Shown here: positions 7,765 through 17,399 of the stretch, in pieces
How positions within the stretch are numbered: the stretch's first letter is position 1
How the letters are laid out: the number at the start of each line of letters is the position of its first letter
Source of the DNA: DATDFB01 sp035276475
GTDB lineage: Bacteria; Acidobacteriota; Thermoanaerobaculia; Gp7-AA8
DNA length: 64,000 bases
Direction: 5' to 3'
Assembly: GCA_035276475.1 (NCBI GenBank)
Contig: DATELQ010000087.1
Location: forward strand, 1-64,000
Notes under the pieces: generated by a model
The model's input: only the letters and a program-made list of their open reading frames with translations
What the model was told of the DNA's origin: nothing
Database searches by the model: none
Made by a program: the position numbers and the translations under genes

Positions 7765-9642
7765 ATGAAACGCTTCGTCCTGCTCGCCCTTTTTGTTCCG
7801 GCGGCTCTCGGCGCCGCCACGAAGACGTGGAACGGATCCGCCGGCGACAATTGGAGCAACGCAGCCAATTGGAACGAAGGGACGCCGCCGCAGGCGGGGG
7901 ACGAGCTGGTCTTCCCGATGCTCGGCTCGGCCACGCAGCACCTGAACAACGATCTCGATGCCGCGACGGCGTATGGGAGCATGCATTTCGTCGGCACGTA
8001 CGACGTGAACGGCAACGGCGTGACGCTCGGCGGCGATATCACCGGCAACCCGACCTTTCACGTTCCGATCGCGCTGGCGGCGTCGCAGACGTGGTACGGC
8101 GACGTCAAGCTCGACACGGATGCGCCGCTCGATCTCGGCCCGTACGATCTCACGGTGAAGAATGCCGAATTTCATTCGGAGATCAGCGGGACCGGCAGCC
8201 TCACGATTCTCGGCAATTCGTTGTCGTTCGCGGTGAACACGTTAACCGGTTCCATCGACGTGCCCTGGGGCTTCGATGGAAGGTCGCTTTATTGCTCGTG
8301 CGTCATGCCGGGGGCGGTGACGCTGTCGAACAGCTATTTCTACCTCGGCAACCCCGGACCGCATCGGCCGGAGGAGCCGGCGGTCCCGCAAACGGGTCCG
8401 CTGACGTTCAACCACGCCGTGCTCGATCTGTTCGGCGTGCCGGCGGTCTCCGGGGACCTGACGTTTGATTCGGGATCGTGGCTGGTGCAGAACGGCGACT
8501 ACGGCGACGTCCCGCTGTCGGTCGTCGGCACGGTTTCCCTCAACAACGCGTCGCTGACGTTCGCGCATGGACGGGCCCCCGTCGGCACGGTGTTCATGCT
8601 CATCGACAACGACGGAACGGACCCGGTGGATGGCACGTTCGCCGGATTGCCCGAGGGGGCGTATTACAGCCCGTCGATGCAGGTCAGTTATCGGGGTGGA
8701 GACGGCAATGACGTCATCATCACGGTCGTGCCGACGTCGTCGACGACGCTCTCCGCGACGCCGAATCCGGCATTGGCCGGTCAGAAGGTCACGCTGACCG
8801 CCACGGTGACGACGACGCCGTGGCTGGAGAGAGGGACGGTCGAGTTCTACGACGACGGTCCGGGGCCGCGGAAGCTGCTCGGCTCCGTGCAGTTCTCCGG
8901 CAACACGGCCACGATGACGACGACGGGACTCGGCCGAGGCTCGCACGAGCTGAGCGCGAAATTCCTTCCGTGGGATGGGTACTACGACGGCAGCACGTCG
9001 CCGGCGATTCTGCTGACAGTCAATCCGCATGCGACGAAAACGGCGCTGAACGTTCAGCCGAATCCAACGCGCGGCGGCGAAACGACGATGCTGGTCGCGA
9101 CCATCACCTCGGAGACGTCGTCCTTGGCGCCGACCGGCAACGCCCGCTTCTGGGACGGCACGACGCTGCTGGCGACGTACTCGCTCACCGGCGGCGCGGC
9201 CACGGCCGTCGTCGGTCCCCTGTCGCTCGGCGCGCATTCGCTCGCCGTTGAGTACTCGCCCGATTCGACGGAGTTCGCCGGCAGCCAATCTTCGGCGGTG
9301 GATCTCCTGGTCGAAACGGGTGCGATGCCGACGACGACCACGCTCGCCGTCACGCCGGACCACTCCCGGCGCGGCGACGCCGTGACGATGACCGCCTCGG
9401 TCACGGCGCCGGTCGGAGTGCCCTCCGGCACGGTCACGTTCCTCGACGGCAACCAAGTCCTGGCCACGCAGCCGCTGAGCGTCGGCACGATCTCGATCAC
9501 CACGTCGGCGCTGAGCGCCGGGCCGCACGCCTTGCGCGCGGCGTTTCAGCCGTTCGACACCGGCGTCGCGCCGAGCGCGTCGCCGATCGTCACGCACGTG
9601 GTCGAGGAGCCGGTAGTGCGGCGCCGCGCGGCGAAGCATTGA
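7765..9642 (+). CDS. Secreted passenger-type protein with Ig-like repeats (paralogue 3)
   Basis: This 625-residue protein is the third and longest paralogue. The open frame runs further upstream, but the signal peptide MKRFVLLALFVPAALGAA sets the start at 7765. It has the TKTWNGSAGDNWSNAANW opening, a beta-rich region ending in VSYRGGDGNDVIITVV, then three Ig-like repeats instead of two (about residues 330-430, 430-520 and 525-615). It ends in VVRRRAAKH. The extra repeat suggests growth by repeat duplication. It is followed by the convergent toxin-antitoxin pair 12 nt away. The shared arginine-rich C-terminus of all three paralogues is unexplained. Confidence 0.8.
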   Translation: MKRFVLLALFVPAALGAATKTWNGSAGDNWSNAANWNEGTPPQAGDELVFPMLGSATQHLNNDLDAATAYGSMHFVGTYDVNGNGVTLGGDITGNPTFHVPIALAASQTWYGDVKLDTDAPLDLGPYDLTVKNAEFHSEISGTGSLTILGNSLSFAVNTLTGSIDVPWGFDGRSLYCSCVMPGAVTLSNSYFYLGNPGPHRPEEPAVPQTGPLTFNHAVLDLFGVPAVSGDLTFDSGSWLVQNGDYGDVPLSVVGTVSLNNASLTFAHGRAPVGTVFMLIDNDGTDPVDGTFAGLPEGAYYSPSMQVSYRGGDGNDVIITVVPTSSTTLSATPNPALAGQKVTLTATVTTTPWLERGTVEFYDDGPGPRKLLGSVQFSGNTATMTTTGLGRGSHELSAKFLPWDGYYDGSTSPAILLTVNPHATKTALNVQPNPTRGGETTMLVATITSETSSLAPTGNARFWDGTTLLATYSLTGGAATAVVGPLSLGAHSLAVEYSPDSTEFAGSQSSAVDLLVETGAMPTTTTLAVTPDHSRRGDAVTMTASVTAPVGVPSGTVTFLDGNQVLATQPLSVGTISITTSALSAGPHALRAAFQPFDTGVAPSASPIVTHVVEEPVVRRRAAKH

Positions 9643-9654
9643 GCGGACGCCCGA

Positions 9655-10038
9655 TCAACGGGCCAGGCGGAGCCGGGTGTGCTTCGCGATTTCCGCGAAA
9701 ATCTTGTCCCTGGTGAGGAGACTGGCCTCCAAGTCGAGCGCGCACTGGGCGATGTGAGCGTCGGGCACAGTGGCGTTGATGCCCTTGCGCCCGAGCAATC
9801 GACGTAGAGTTCCGACGTCGATCCAATGTTCGAGCGGTGTCTCGTGAACCCACACGTCCTGCAGGAGCTCGCCGACTGCTTCGCGCATCGCCGGAGTCAA
9901 CGCACCAGTGACGAGCTCCGCGACGACGAGCGGCGGGATGACCGCTAAATCATCGGTGACGGCGTCATCGACACTTTGGATTTTTGCACCGGAGAGGTAG
10001 TCGATCCAGACAGAAGCATCAATGACGACGTCGGCCAC
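9655..10038 (-). CDS. PIN-domain toxin, VapC-like
   Basis: This 127-residue protein is a PIN-domain ribonuclease of VapC type, expected to cleave RNA with Mg2+ when not held by its antitoxin. The acidic residues that bind the metal are in place: Asp7 (VVIDASVWIDYL), Glu41 (VVAELVTG), Asp93 (VPDAHIAQCA) and Asp111 (LLTRDKIF). The length is normal for VapC. It overlaps the upstream antitoxin gene by 20 nt. The pair sits between two sets of large secreted-protein genes. The RNA target cannot be predicted from sequence. Confidence 0.9.
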   Translation of the reverse strand: MADVVIDASVWIDYLSGAKIQSVDDAVTDDLAVIPPLVVAELVTGALTPAMREAVGELLQDVWVHETPLEHWIDVGTLRRLLGRKGINATVPDAHIAQCALDLEASLLTRDKIFAEIAKHTRLRLAR

Positions 10039-10213
10039 GCAGTTCGTCCAAGTCGATATCGAACTTGATTTTCCCCTGAAGGGCCTTGAGTTTCTCGTAG
10101 AAACGGCGGTTCCGGGCCCGTGCTTCTTCGACGGTCTCCCCTGGCCGGGTCCGTACCGGCTTGGAGTCGGGCGACTCAGTCGGAAGGTCTGTAATAGCGC
10201 GACGTGTGGCCAT
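10019..10213 (-). CDS. Putative VapB-like antitoxin
   Basis: This 64-residue basic protein lies directly upstream of the PIN toxin and overlaps it by 20 nt, the usual antitoxin position and size. Its C-terminal half (about residues 30-60) is helical and charged, with KIKFDIDLDELRG near the end as a candidate toxin-binding segment. The N-terminus (MATRRAITDLPTESPD) lacks a clear AbrB, MetJ or HTH signature. The assignment therefore rests on gene context more than on homology. Confidence 0.7.
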   Translation of the reverse strand: MATRRAITDLPTESPDSKPVRTRPGETVEEARARNRRFYEKLKALQGKIKFDIDLDELRGRRRH

Positions 10214-10230
10214 GACGCAATTTTAATCGA

Positions 10231-13200
10231 TTACTGTGCTAAGACATACGTCGGGTCCGCCGTCTGCTGATCGATCACCGACCCGTACGCCGTCACCTTG
10301 CCGCTGCCGCTGATCACCTTCACCGTCACGCGGGCGTTGTAGAGCGTGCCCAAGCCGAACGAGTCGAGCGAGAACTGACGGAACTCGTTCGGGGCGAGGG
10401 TGATGGTCGCGGAGGCGGCGATCTTCGAGTCCGTCGGGATCGCCGTCACCAGCACCGTCGTCTCCTTGCCGCTCGTCTCCGTCACACCCACGTTCGTGCG
10501 GAAGCGCGTCGACGACTCCAGCTGCAGGATCTGCAGCGTGCGGTCGCCCAGGCCGACCGACTCCTGCGGGGAGACGCCCGGGATGAACTGGCCGTAGGTG
10601 CCGGCCGTGGTCTGGTTGTACGTGCGCGCCGTCGCCACGAGGCTCGAGGCCGCGTCAGTCGTGATCACCACCGACCCGCCGCTGTTCGTCAGGCTGAAGA
10701 GCGTCTGCATGGCGTTGTCGATGGCGTGCACCTCGCCCGGCTTCAGCTCGAACGACACCGTCTTGTCGGTGCCGGTGTTGCCCGGCTGCGCAACGTAGGC
10801 GAGCGTCACGTTTACCGTGTTCGCGCCGCCGTTGAAGATGCGCATGTCGCTGCGCCAGCTCGCGCCGCCGCCGTTGAGGTCCGCAATGCCGGGGACGACG
10901 TAGCGGCTCGACGACAGCGCGCCCTTGAGCACCGGCAGTACGAGCAGCGGGTCGTTCGTGACGTTGTCGACGGTCGACGCGTACGCCGTGACCTTGCCGG
11001 TCGACGACGTCACTTCGACTTCGAGACGTCCGTCCTCGAGCGCGATGCCGTTCGCCGCGAGGAAGCCGTTGAGCTGCTTGTGCTCCCCCGGTTGCAGCGA
11101 GATCGGGATCGGCGCCGCCACTTCGGCGCCGCTGTTGTCGAAGACGTGCACGAGCACGTCGGCTTTCGCCCCCGAGGCTTCGACGACGCCGAAGTTTGTG
11201 CGGTAGGCGGCGGATTGGGCGACCTGTTGCAGCGACAGCACGCCGCCGCCTTTGGCCAGGAACTGCGAGTAGGCGATGGCGGGGATGAACTGCCCGAACG
11301 TGCCGGTCGGCGTGGTGTTGTAGGTGCGGCTCGAGGCCACGGTTTGGATCGAGGTCTTCGCCGTCGTGCCGAGCGACGTCGTCGACGTCGTTGTCGTCAG
11401 CGGGCGGATCTCCAGCGTGCCGGTGGCGCCGCCGCCGTCGCCGCCGATGCCGAAGAAATTGGCCAGGATGTCGTCGAGCGCCATCGTCGCGCCGGGCTCG
11501 ACCTGGATCTGCGTCGACTGTCCGGCCTGCGTACCGTCGGTGTTGCTGAGCGTGAAGTTGAGGAGGTACTTCATCGACTGCGCGGAGACGTTGGCGATGC
11601 GGAGGTCGGACTCGAAGAGCGAATTGTTCGCGCCGGCGGCGTGGCCGACGGCGGGGACGATCAGCGACTCCGGCAGCGGGCCGTTCTTGCCGGTCGACGT
11701 CACCGGGGTGACGAGGCTGACCGAGACCGGCACGCTGCCGCCCGACGTCGCGTTCGCGCCGACGCCGCCCTTCCCTGACGTGCCGTAGGTGACGAGCACC
11801 GTGCCCGTATTCGTGCCGAGGGCGAGGGCGGCGGGGTCGAAGGTGACGGTGAGCGTGATGCCGTCGGGACCAATCGTGCCGCTCGACGGATCGACGGTGA
11901 TGTACGGCTTGTCGCCGTGCGCGGTGAACGTCGTCGGCGGGTTCTGTCCCGGCAGCACGATCTTCTGGCTGATGCCGCCGGTCACGCCGACTTCCGCCGA
12001 GGTGTGGCGGTTCGCGTTCGCCGTCGGCGGGAGAACGACCGTGGAGACGATGCGCGAGAACGCGCTCTTGGAGTCGTCGCAGTCGGACAGCGCGCGGACG
12101 CGGTAGTAGAAGCGCGTCGGCGCGGAGACGATGGTGTGCTGGAACGGCGCCGACTGGCCGGTGACCTGCTGCGTGGTGGGCGAGGAGAAGTCGGCCGCGG
12201 TCGACTCCTCGAGCTCGAACGTCGTCGCGTTCGGCTCCGGCGTCCAGCGGACGTTGTACGGCGTCCCCGAGGCCACCTGTGCGGGCACCTTCGCCGAGGG
12301 GCGCGGCGGCGTCGTGCACGCCGGCGCCGACTTGCGCACGACGAACGTCCCCGGCGTCGAGAAGACCGGCGGGCAGACGGCGAAGTCGCCCTCGACGAAC
12401 CAGATCACCACGCCGGCGGGGATGTCGACGTCGAGGTGATCGGCGGTCGTCGTGCCGACAGCGCTCGGTCCGGCGCCGTCGAGCGACACGAACACTCTGT
12501 ACTGCGTCGCGCCCGGAACTCTCGTCCAGGAGAAGTGCACCGGCGACGTGATCGGCGTGGCGCTGTCGGGCGGGCTTTGCAAGAGCGGCGCGACGGTGCG
12601 GTCGCAGCCGGCCGGCGGAGCGATGTTGAACGAGAAGTGCCGCGACTCCAGCGGCGGGCAGCCGTTGAAGAGAGCAACGACGAACCAGTCGATGTTGCCG
12701 GGCGGGAAGTGGTGCTCGAGCGTCGTCGCCGTCGTCTCGCCAATGGCGGTTGCGGCGCCGTCGTTGTGGCTGGCGAAGACGACGTAGCGCACCGCGCCGC
12801 TGACCGGCTCCCACGAGAGGTGCACGGGCGGCGTCACGTTCTGCGCGCCATCGGGCGGCGAGAGGAGCTGCGGCGGCGCGGTGGGGCAGTTCTGGCTCTG
12901 GGCGATGGTGAACTTGGCCACGTTCGAGCGCGTGCCGGGGCATTCGTCGGAGACCGCTTCGACCACCCACGAGATCAGTCCGGGCGGCAGCGCCTTGGTG
13001 ATGGAGGTGTCGCTCGTCTTGTCGATGAGGACGAACGCTCCGCCGTTGAGCGACGCGAAGACGCGATACTCGTCGGCGTTGGCCACGGCGCTCCAGACCA
13101 GCGTCACCGGCGAGGCGACGTTCGTGGCGCCGTCGGCGGGGGAGACGATCATCGGCGCGTCGCCGCTGCAGTTCGCGGCGCCGGTGGCGACGGTGAAGGT

Positions 13201-15804
13201 GGAGCGCGCCGAGAGCAGCGGCGTGCAGCCTTCGAAGAAGGTCTCGACGTACCAGACCGCCGGGCCGTTCGGGATCGTGGTGTGGAGCTTCGTGTCGGTG
13301 GTGACGCCGACGTCAGAGAAGGGCTCGTTGTTCGACGACACCCAGACGCGGTAGAGCGCCGCGCCGGGCGTCGCGTTCCACTCGAAGTCGACGCTCTCCG
13401 ACGTCAGCGTCGCGTTCGCCGCAGGCGACTTCAGCGTGACGGCCTGGTTGTTGCCGCAGTTCGCGGCGGCGAGCACGGTGATGCGGCGGTCGGCGGAGAC
13501 GACCGAGCAGGTCGTACCGAAGACCGCCTCGACGCGCAGGGTGATGGCGCCGGCGGGCAACTTCACCGAGGCGTTGTCGGTGCTGGTGCGGGCCACGAGC
13601 GCGTAGGGGCCGCCGTTGTACGACGCCCAGAGGCGGTAGTAGCTCGCGCCGCTGAGCGTCGACCACTGCACGGTCACGGGAGAGGTGACGTTCGCGTTCG
13701 CGGCGGGACTGGCGAAAACGATGATGCCGCCGTTGCAGTTGCTCGTCGTCGACGGCGGGACGGTGAATGTCGACACCGCGGACTTCACGTCGGGGCAGCT
13801 GGGGAACGAGGCGACGACATACCAGGTGAACGTGCCGGCCGGGACGACACGGGTGAGCTCATGGTCGGCGGTCTCGCCGGCGGCGTCGGTGCCGATGAAG
13901 AGCGTGTACTTTGTCGCGCCGGGGACTTCGGTCCACTGGAACTCGACGGGCGAGGCGACGCCGGTGGCGCCGTTCGCCGGCGCGATGAGCTGCGGCGCGG
14001 CGTTGTTGCAGCTCGTCGTGGTCGTGACGGTGAACGACGACGCCGACGAGAACGTCGACGGGCAGTTGTCGAAGCGCGCCTCGACGATCCAGTTCACGCT
14101 CCCCTGCGGCACCGATACCGTCAGCGACGTCGTCGTCGACGTGCCGAGGCTGACGCGCGAGGTCGTGGTGCTGGTGCCGAGGTTGGCGAGGACGCGGTAG
14201 GAGCTCGCGCCCGCGACCGCGGTCCACTGGAACGTCACCGGTGAGGCCACGCTCGCGTTGTTCGCAGGGGCGACGAGCGACGGCATGCCGGGATTCGTCG
14301 GGCAGCCGCTGTTGTCGACGGCGGTGAACGTCGCGTGGTTCGACGCCGCCGAGCAGCTCGGCCCCGAGGCCTCCACCCACCACTCCACCTTCCCGCCCGG
14401 GACATTGCCGTCGTACTTCGAGTCGGAGGTGACGGTGAGGAGCGTCGGCGAGCCGTTGTTGAACGCGGCGAAGAGGCGGTACGTCGTCGCGCCGGCGACG
14501 TCGTTCCAGTCGAAGGCGACCGGCGAGGCGACGTTCGTGGCGCCGTTGGCCGGCGTGACCAGCACGGGCGCGGTGCAGTTCGACGTCGCCACGTTGACGG
14601 TGAACGAGGACTGCCCCGAGGCGACGGCGGGGCAGACGGTGCCGTAGATCGCGCGGACGAACCAGATATAGCTTCCGTTCGCCAGCGACTTCGTCAGCGT
14701 GTTGCCGGTGACGACACCGATCGAGGAGAACGTCGCGCCGCCGTCGGTGGAGAGCTCGACGTCATACGCGGTGGCGTTGCTGACTGTGGCCCACTGGAAG
14801 AGAACGGAGGCGTTCGTCAAGGTCTGGCCGGAGCTCGGCGAGACGAGCGCCGGCGCGGCGGTGGGGCAGGAGACGACTTTGAAGCTATTGACCTGCGAAG
14901 ACGTCTTGAGCGTCGTGCTGCACGACGGGTAGGCATCGACGTACCAAAAGTACGTGCCGGCGCCGAGGCTCGTGCGATACGAGGTCTGCGAGGCGGGGAG
15001 GATGACGTCATTCGCATTCGACGGCGGATTGGTCGTGCCGATGTGGAGGACGTACTTGTCGGCGCGGTCGGCCGCGGTCCAGGAGAGAGTCGGCGACGAC
15101 GTCGTCGTGTCGTTGTTCGCGGGGGAGATGAGGTTGAACGAGCCGGGGGCGTTGCACGCCGGCGCGGCGGTGGTGAAGGTGAAGCAGGTCGCGGAGAGGA
15201 CGCCGCTGCAGTTGGTGCCGGAGCGCTTGGCGACGATCTTCCACTCGTACGTCGTGCCGGCGGCGAGCGGCGGCGGGTTGAAGCTGGTAGTGGTCGACGT
15301 GGCCGGGGTGGCGGTGCCGGTGCAGCCGCCCTGGCCGACTTTGGAGAGGTAGATGTCGTATTGATCGGCATCGGCGACCGCGCTCCACGTCAGAGTCGGC
15401 TGGACGCTGACGTTCGTTGCGCCGTTCGACGGCGACTGCTGCTGCGGCGCCGTGGTCGGGCAGCCGGCGCTGAAGGATTTGACGGTCGACTCGACGTAGC
15501 AGCTCGCGTAGATGGCCCGCACGACCCAGACGTGCTTGCCGGCGGCGACACCCGCGCCGCTGCAGCTCGTGTTTGGGGTGAGGCACTCGGGTGGATTGAC
15601 GTTGCCGTCGACGATGACCTCGTACCCGCTCGGCGCAGGCGTCGCAGCGGTCCAGGCGAAGTTGACGGTCGTGTTCGGTATCAGATTGACGTTCGACGGC
15701 GACTGCGCGACCGGCGCGGTGTTGTTGCCGGTCGTGCACGGCTGCGCGAAAAGCGGTGCGGATACACCTCCGGCCACGAACAGCAGGACGGCGAGACGGC
15801 GCAT
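10231..15804 (-). CDS. Giant secreted protein with 13 fibronectin-like repeats
   Basis: This 1857-residue protein has a signal peptide (MRRLAVLLFVAGGVSAPLFAQ). Thirteen repeats of about 90-100 residues follow, up to about residue 1290. Each has the form SPANGATNVASPV-FQW, then Y-R-VF/LFA, then PAG-(V/F)-W-VEA, and most begin and end with cysteine (CPTAPP near the start, CP/CS near the end), suggesting disulfides. A BACON-like segment follows (HGDKPYITVDPSSGTI). The C-terminal part holds two copies of a domain with ARTYN-TAGTYGQFIPG motifs. The open frame extends to 15966, but the signal peptide and GAGAGGAG Shine-Dalgarno place the start at 15804. It is probably a cell-surface or matrix protein; its ligand is unknown. 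Confidence 0.82.
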   Translation of the reverse strand: MRRLAVLLFVAGGVSAPLFAQPCTTGNNTAPVAQSPSNVNLIPNTTVNFAWTAATPAPSGYEVIVDGNVNPPECLTPNTSCSGAGVAAGKHVWVVRAIYASCYVESTVKSFSAGCPTTAPQQQSPSNGATNVSVQPTLTWSAVADADQYDIYLSKVGQGGCTGTATPATSTTTSFNPPPLAAGTTYEWKIVAKRSGTNCSGVLSATCFTFTTAAPACNAPGSFNLISPANNDTTTSSPTLSWTAADRADKYVLHIGTTNPPSNANDVILPASQTSYRTSLGAGTYFWYVDAYPSCSTTLKTSSQVNSFKVVSCPTAAPALVSPSSGQTLTNASVLFQWATVSNATAYDVELSTDGGATFSSIGVVTGNTLTKSLANGSYIWFVRAIYGTVCPAVASGQSSFTVNVATSNCTAPVLVTPANGATNVASPVAFDWNDVAGATTYRLFAAFNNGSPTLLTVTSDSKYDGNVPGGKVEWWVEASGPSCSAASNHATFTAVDNSGCPTNPGMPSLVAPANNASVASPVTFQWTAVAGASSYRVLANLGTSTTTSRVSLGTSTTTSLTVSVPQGSVNWIVEARFDNCPSTFSSASSFTVTTTTSCNNAAPQLIAPANGATGVASPVEFQWTEVPGATKYTLFIGTDAAGETADHELTRVVPAGTFTWYVVASFPSCPDVKSAVSTFTVPPSTTSNCNGGIIVFASPAANANVTSPVTVQWSTLSGASYYRLWASYNGGPYALVARTSTDNASVKLPAGAITLRVEAVFGTTCSVVSADRRITVLAAANCGNNQAVTLKSPAANATLTSESVDFEWNATPGAALYRVWVSSNNEPFSDVGVTTDTKLHTTIPNGPAVWYVETFFEGCTPLLSARSTFTVATGAANCSGDAPMIVSPADGATNVASPVTLVWSAVANADEYRVFASLNGGAFVLIDKTSDTSITKALPPGLISWVVEAVSDECPGTRSNVAKFTIAQSQNCPTAPPQLLSPPDGAQNVTPPVHLSWEPVSGAVRYVVFASHNDGAATAIGETTATTLEHHFPPGNIDWFVVALFNGCPPLESRHFSFNIAPPAGCDRTVAPLLQSPPDSATPITSPVHFSWTRVPGATQYRVFVSLDGAGPSAVGTTTADHLDVDIPAGVVIWFVEGDFAVCPPVFSTPGTFVVRKSAPACTTPPRPSAKVPAQVASGTPYNVRWTPEPNATTFELEESTAADFSSPTTQQVTGQSAPFQHTIVSAPTRFYYRVRALSDCDDSKSAFSRIVSTVVLPPTANANRHTSAEVGVTGGISQKIVLPGQNPPTTFTAHGDKPYITVDPSSGTIGPDGITLTVTFDPAALALGTNTGTVLVTYGTSGKGGVGANATSGGSVPVSVSLVTPVTSTGKNGPLPESLIVPAVGHAAGANNSLFESDLRIANVSAQSMKYLLNFTLSNTDGTQAGQSTQIQVEPGATMALDDILANFFGIGGDGGGATGTLEIRPLTTTTSTTSLGTTAKTSIQTVASSRTYNTTPTGTFGQFIPAIAYSQFLAKGGGVLSLQQVAQSAAYRTNFGVVEASGAKADVLVHVFDNSGAEVAAPIPISLQPGEHKQLNGFLAANGIALEDGRLEVEVTSSTGKVTAYASTVDNVTNDPLLVLPVLKGALSSSRYVVPGIADLNGGGASWRSDMRIFNGGANTVNVTLAYVAQPGNTGTDKTVSFELKPGEVHAIDNAMQTLFSLTNSGGSVVITTDAASSLVATARTYNQTTAGTYGQFIPGVSPQESVGLGDRTLQILQLESSTRFRTNVGVTETSGKETTVLVTAIPTDSKIAASATITLAPNEFRQFSLDSFGLGTLYNARVTVKVISGSGKVTAYGSVIDQQTADPTYVLAQ

Positions 15805-15896
15805 GGGTTCTCCTCTCGAATGCCGATCAGACGACCAAGTGCGCCAATTGTTGACGGAGTTGTGGCCGAGGAGCGTGAGCTGGGTCACGGGGACGA

Positions 15897-15995
15897 GGGG
15901 ACAGGGCACAGGGAACGGGGCACAGGTGGTTGTCTTGCGGAGGGTGCGACCTCTAGCTGAAACCACCTGTCACCCGTTCCCTGTGCCCTGTCCCC
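15897..15995. repeat. Long inverted repeat built from 7-bp units
   Basis: Arms 15897-15931 and 15961-15995 are inverted copies (33 of 35 positions) around a 29-nt centre. Each arm is itself a run of degenerate heptamers such as GGGCACA and GGGAACG. The right arm stops 2 nt before the aldo/keto reductase stop codon. It may act as a terminator for that gene. The remaining 193-bp gap holds no gene. Confidence 0.85.
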
Positions 15996-15997
15996 TT

Positions 15998-16816
15998 TCA
16001 CGCGATCGCCCGAAAATCGTCGTCATCCAACTCGATCCTCCCCGCCGCCGCGTTCTCTTCCAAGTGCTTGACCTTCGCCGTCCCCGGGATCGGCAAGATC
16101 ACAGGCGAGCGCTTCAGTAGCCACGCCAGGGCGATCTGCGCGGGCGTCGCGTGGTGCTTCTTGGCGATGCGGGCGAGCGCGCCGCCCTTGTCGGCGAGCT
16201 TGCCGACCTGCAGCGGGTACCAAGGAATGAAGCCGATGCCGTTCTCTTCGCAGTAGTCGACGACTTTTTCCCACTCCCGGTCCGCGAGGTTGTAGCGGTT
16301 CTGCACCGACACGACCTTGAAGTGCTTCGCCGCTCTCTTGATCTCCGCCACCCCCACCTCGGAGAGCCCGATGTGCCGCACTTTCCCTTCGCGCTGGAGC
16401 TCGGCGAGCGTGTCGAACTGCTCCTTCTCCGGCACGTTCGGATCGATGCGATGGAGTTGATAGAGGTCGATGCGCTCGAGCTTGAGGCGCCGCAGACTCC
16501 CGTCGAGCTCCTCGCGCAGCCGCTCCGGCCGCGCGTTCTCGACCCAGTTGCCGGGGCCTGGGCGATCGAAGCCGCCCTTCGTGGCGATGACGAAGCCGGG
16601 CGGATACGGATGCAGCGTCTCGCCGATGAGCTCTTCGCTGACGTGCGGTCCGTACGACTCCGCGGTGTCGACGAGGTTGATCCCCAGCTCCACGACGCGC
16701 CGCAGCACGCGCCGCGACTCGGCCGGGTCTTCCGGCGGTCCCCACACACCCTTGCCGGTGATGCGCATCGCGCCGAAGCCGAGACGGTTGACCGGGAGAT
16801 CGCCGCCGAGATTCAT
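15998..16816 (-). CDS. Aldo/keto reductase
   Basis: This 272-residue NAD(P)H-dependent oxidoreductase has a TIM-barrel fold and probably reduces aldehydes or ketones. The catalytic tetrad is visible: Asp50 and Tyr55 (NLVDTAESYG), Lys80 (VIATKGGF) and His122 (LYQLHRID). The nucleotide-binding C-terminus includes PIPGTAKVKHLEENAAA. Upstream open frame exists, but homology starts at MNLGGDLPVNRLGFGAMR, and this ATG overlaps the stop of the YecD-like gene (ATGA). The two genes form a small operon. The natural substrate is not predictable; it resembles the general AKR group of stress or detoxification reductases. Confidence 0.92.
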   Translation of the reverse strand: MNLGGDLPVNRLGFGAMRITGKGVWGPPEDPAESRRVLRRVVELGINLVDTAESYGPHVSEELIGETLHPYPPGFVIATKGGFDRPGPGNWVENARPERLREELDGSLRRLKLERIDLYQLHRIDPNVPEKEQFDTLAELQREGKVRHIGLSEVGVAEIKRAAKHFKVVSVQNRYNLADREWEKVVDYCEENGIGFIPWYPLQVGKLADKGGALARIAKKHHATPAQIALAWLLKRSPVILPIPGTAKVKHLEENAAAGRIELDDDDFRAIA

Positions 16817-17370
16817 AGGAGTGCCTCCGTCGAAACGACGCGCCCGATGCGCGGAAAGATGGTCTTGATCGAGAACTCGTGCGCGCCGGGCGAGAGCCCC
16901 GACATCGCGTCCTCGACGAACAGCAGGTTGAAGGCGCGCTCGTAGGCGTCGCGCGCCGTCGACTCCACGCCGAAGTTCGTGGAGATGCCGGTCATGACGA
17001 GCGTGCGGATGCCGCGCCGGCGGAGCTGCAGCTCCAGCGCGGTGCCGTAGAACGCGCCCCACTGCCGCTTCAGGATCACGACGTCGGACGGCGCGCGCTC
17101 GAGCTCCGGCACGAGCTCCGAAAAGTCGGGCTTCATGGCCGTGCGCGGCGGCACCGCCTCGTCGGCGTCGGGCTTGAGGCGGTCGCGATCATCGTCGGAG
17201 AAGCCGACGTGGACGAGCACCACCAACGCGCCGCGCTCGCGGAACCGCTTGGCGAGCTTCGCCGCGTTCGCGACGACAGCCGCGGACGAGTGCGGCGTGC
17301 AGTCGCGCGCGACGACGCCGCGCTGGAGGTCGATGACGACGAGGGCGGTGGTGGCGGGGTCGAGATTCAT
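16813..17370 (-). CDS. yecD: Isochorismatase-family protein, YecD-like
   Basis: This 185-residue protein has the isochorismatase-like hydrolase fold. Asp14 (LVVIDLQRG) and the lysine in ILKRQWGAFYGT match the family's Asp and Lys. The position of the usual catalytic cysteine is occupied by glycine in GISTNFGVESTARDA, as I recall for E. coli YecD, whose KRQWGAFYGT and QLRRRGI segments also match. The activity is therefore uncertain, since cysteine-type amidase chemistry looks unlikely. I chose the start MNLDPATTALVVID (17370) over an upstream ATG because homology begins there. It overlaps the aldo/keto reductase by 4 nt. Confidence 0.88.
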   Translation of the reverse strand: MNLDPATTALVVIDLQRGVVARDCTPHSSAAVVANAAKLAKRFRERGALVVLVHVGFSDDDRDRLKPDADEAVPPRTAMKPDFSELVPELERAPSDVVILKRQWGAFYGTALELQLRRRGIRTLVMTGISTNFGVESTARDAYERAFNLLFVEDAMSGLSPGAHEFSIKTIFPRIGRVVSTEALL

Positions 17371-17399
17371 GGGCGCGTTGTATCCTTCCTCCACACCCG

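Noticed and set aside
16813..17370. Cysteine-type amidase or nicotinamidase
   Set aside because: The catalytic Cys position is Gly in GISTNFGVES, as in YecD, so a nicotinamidase call would be wrong.
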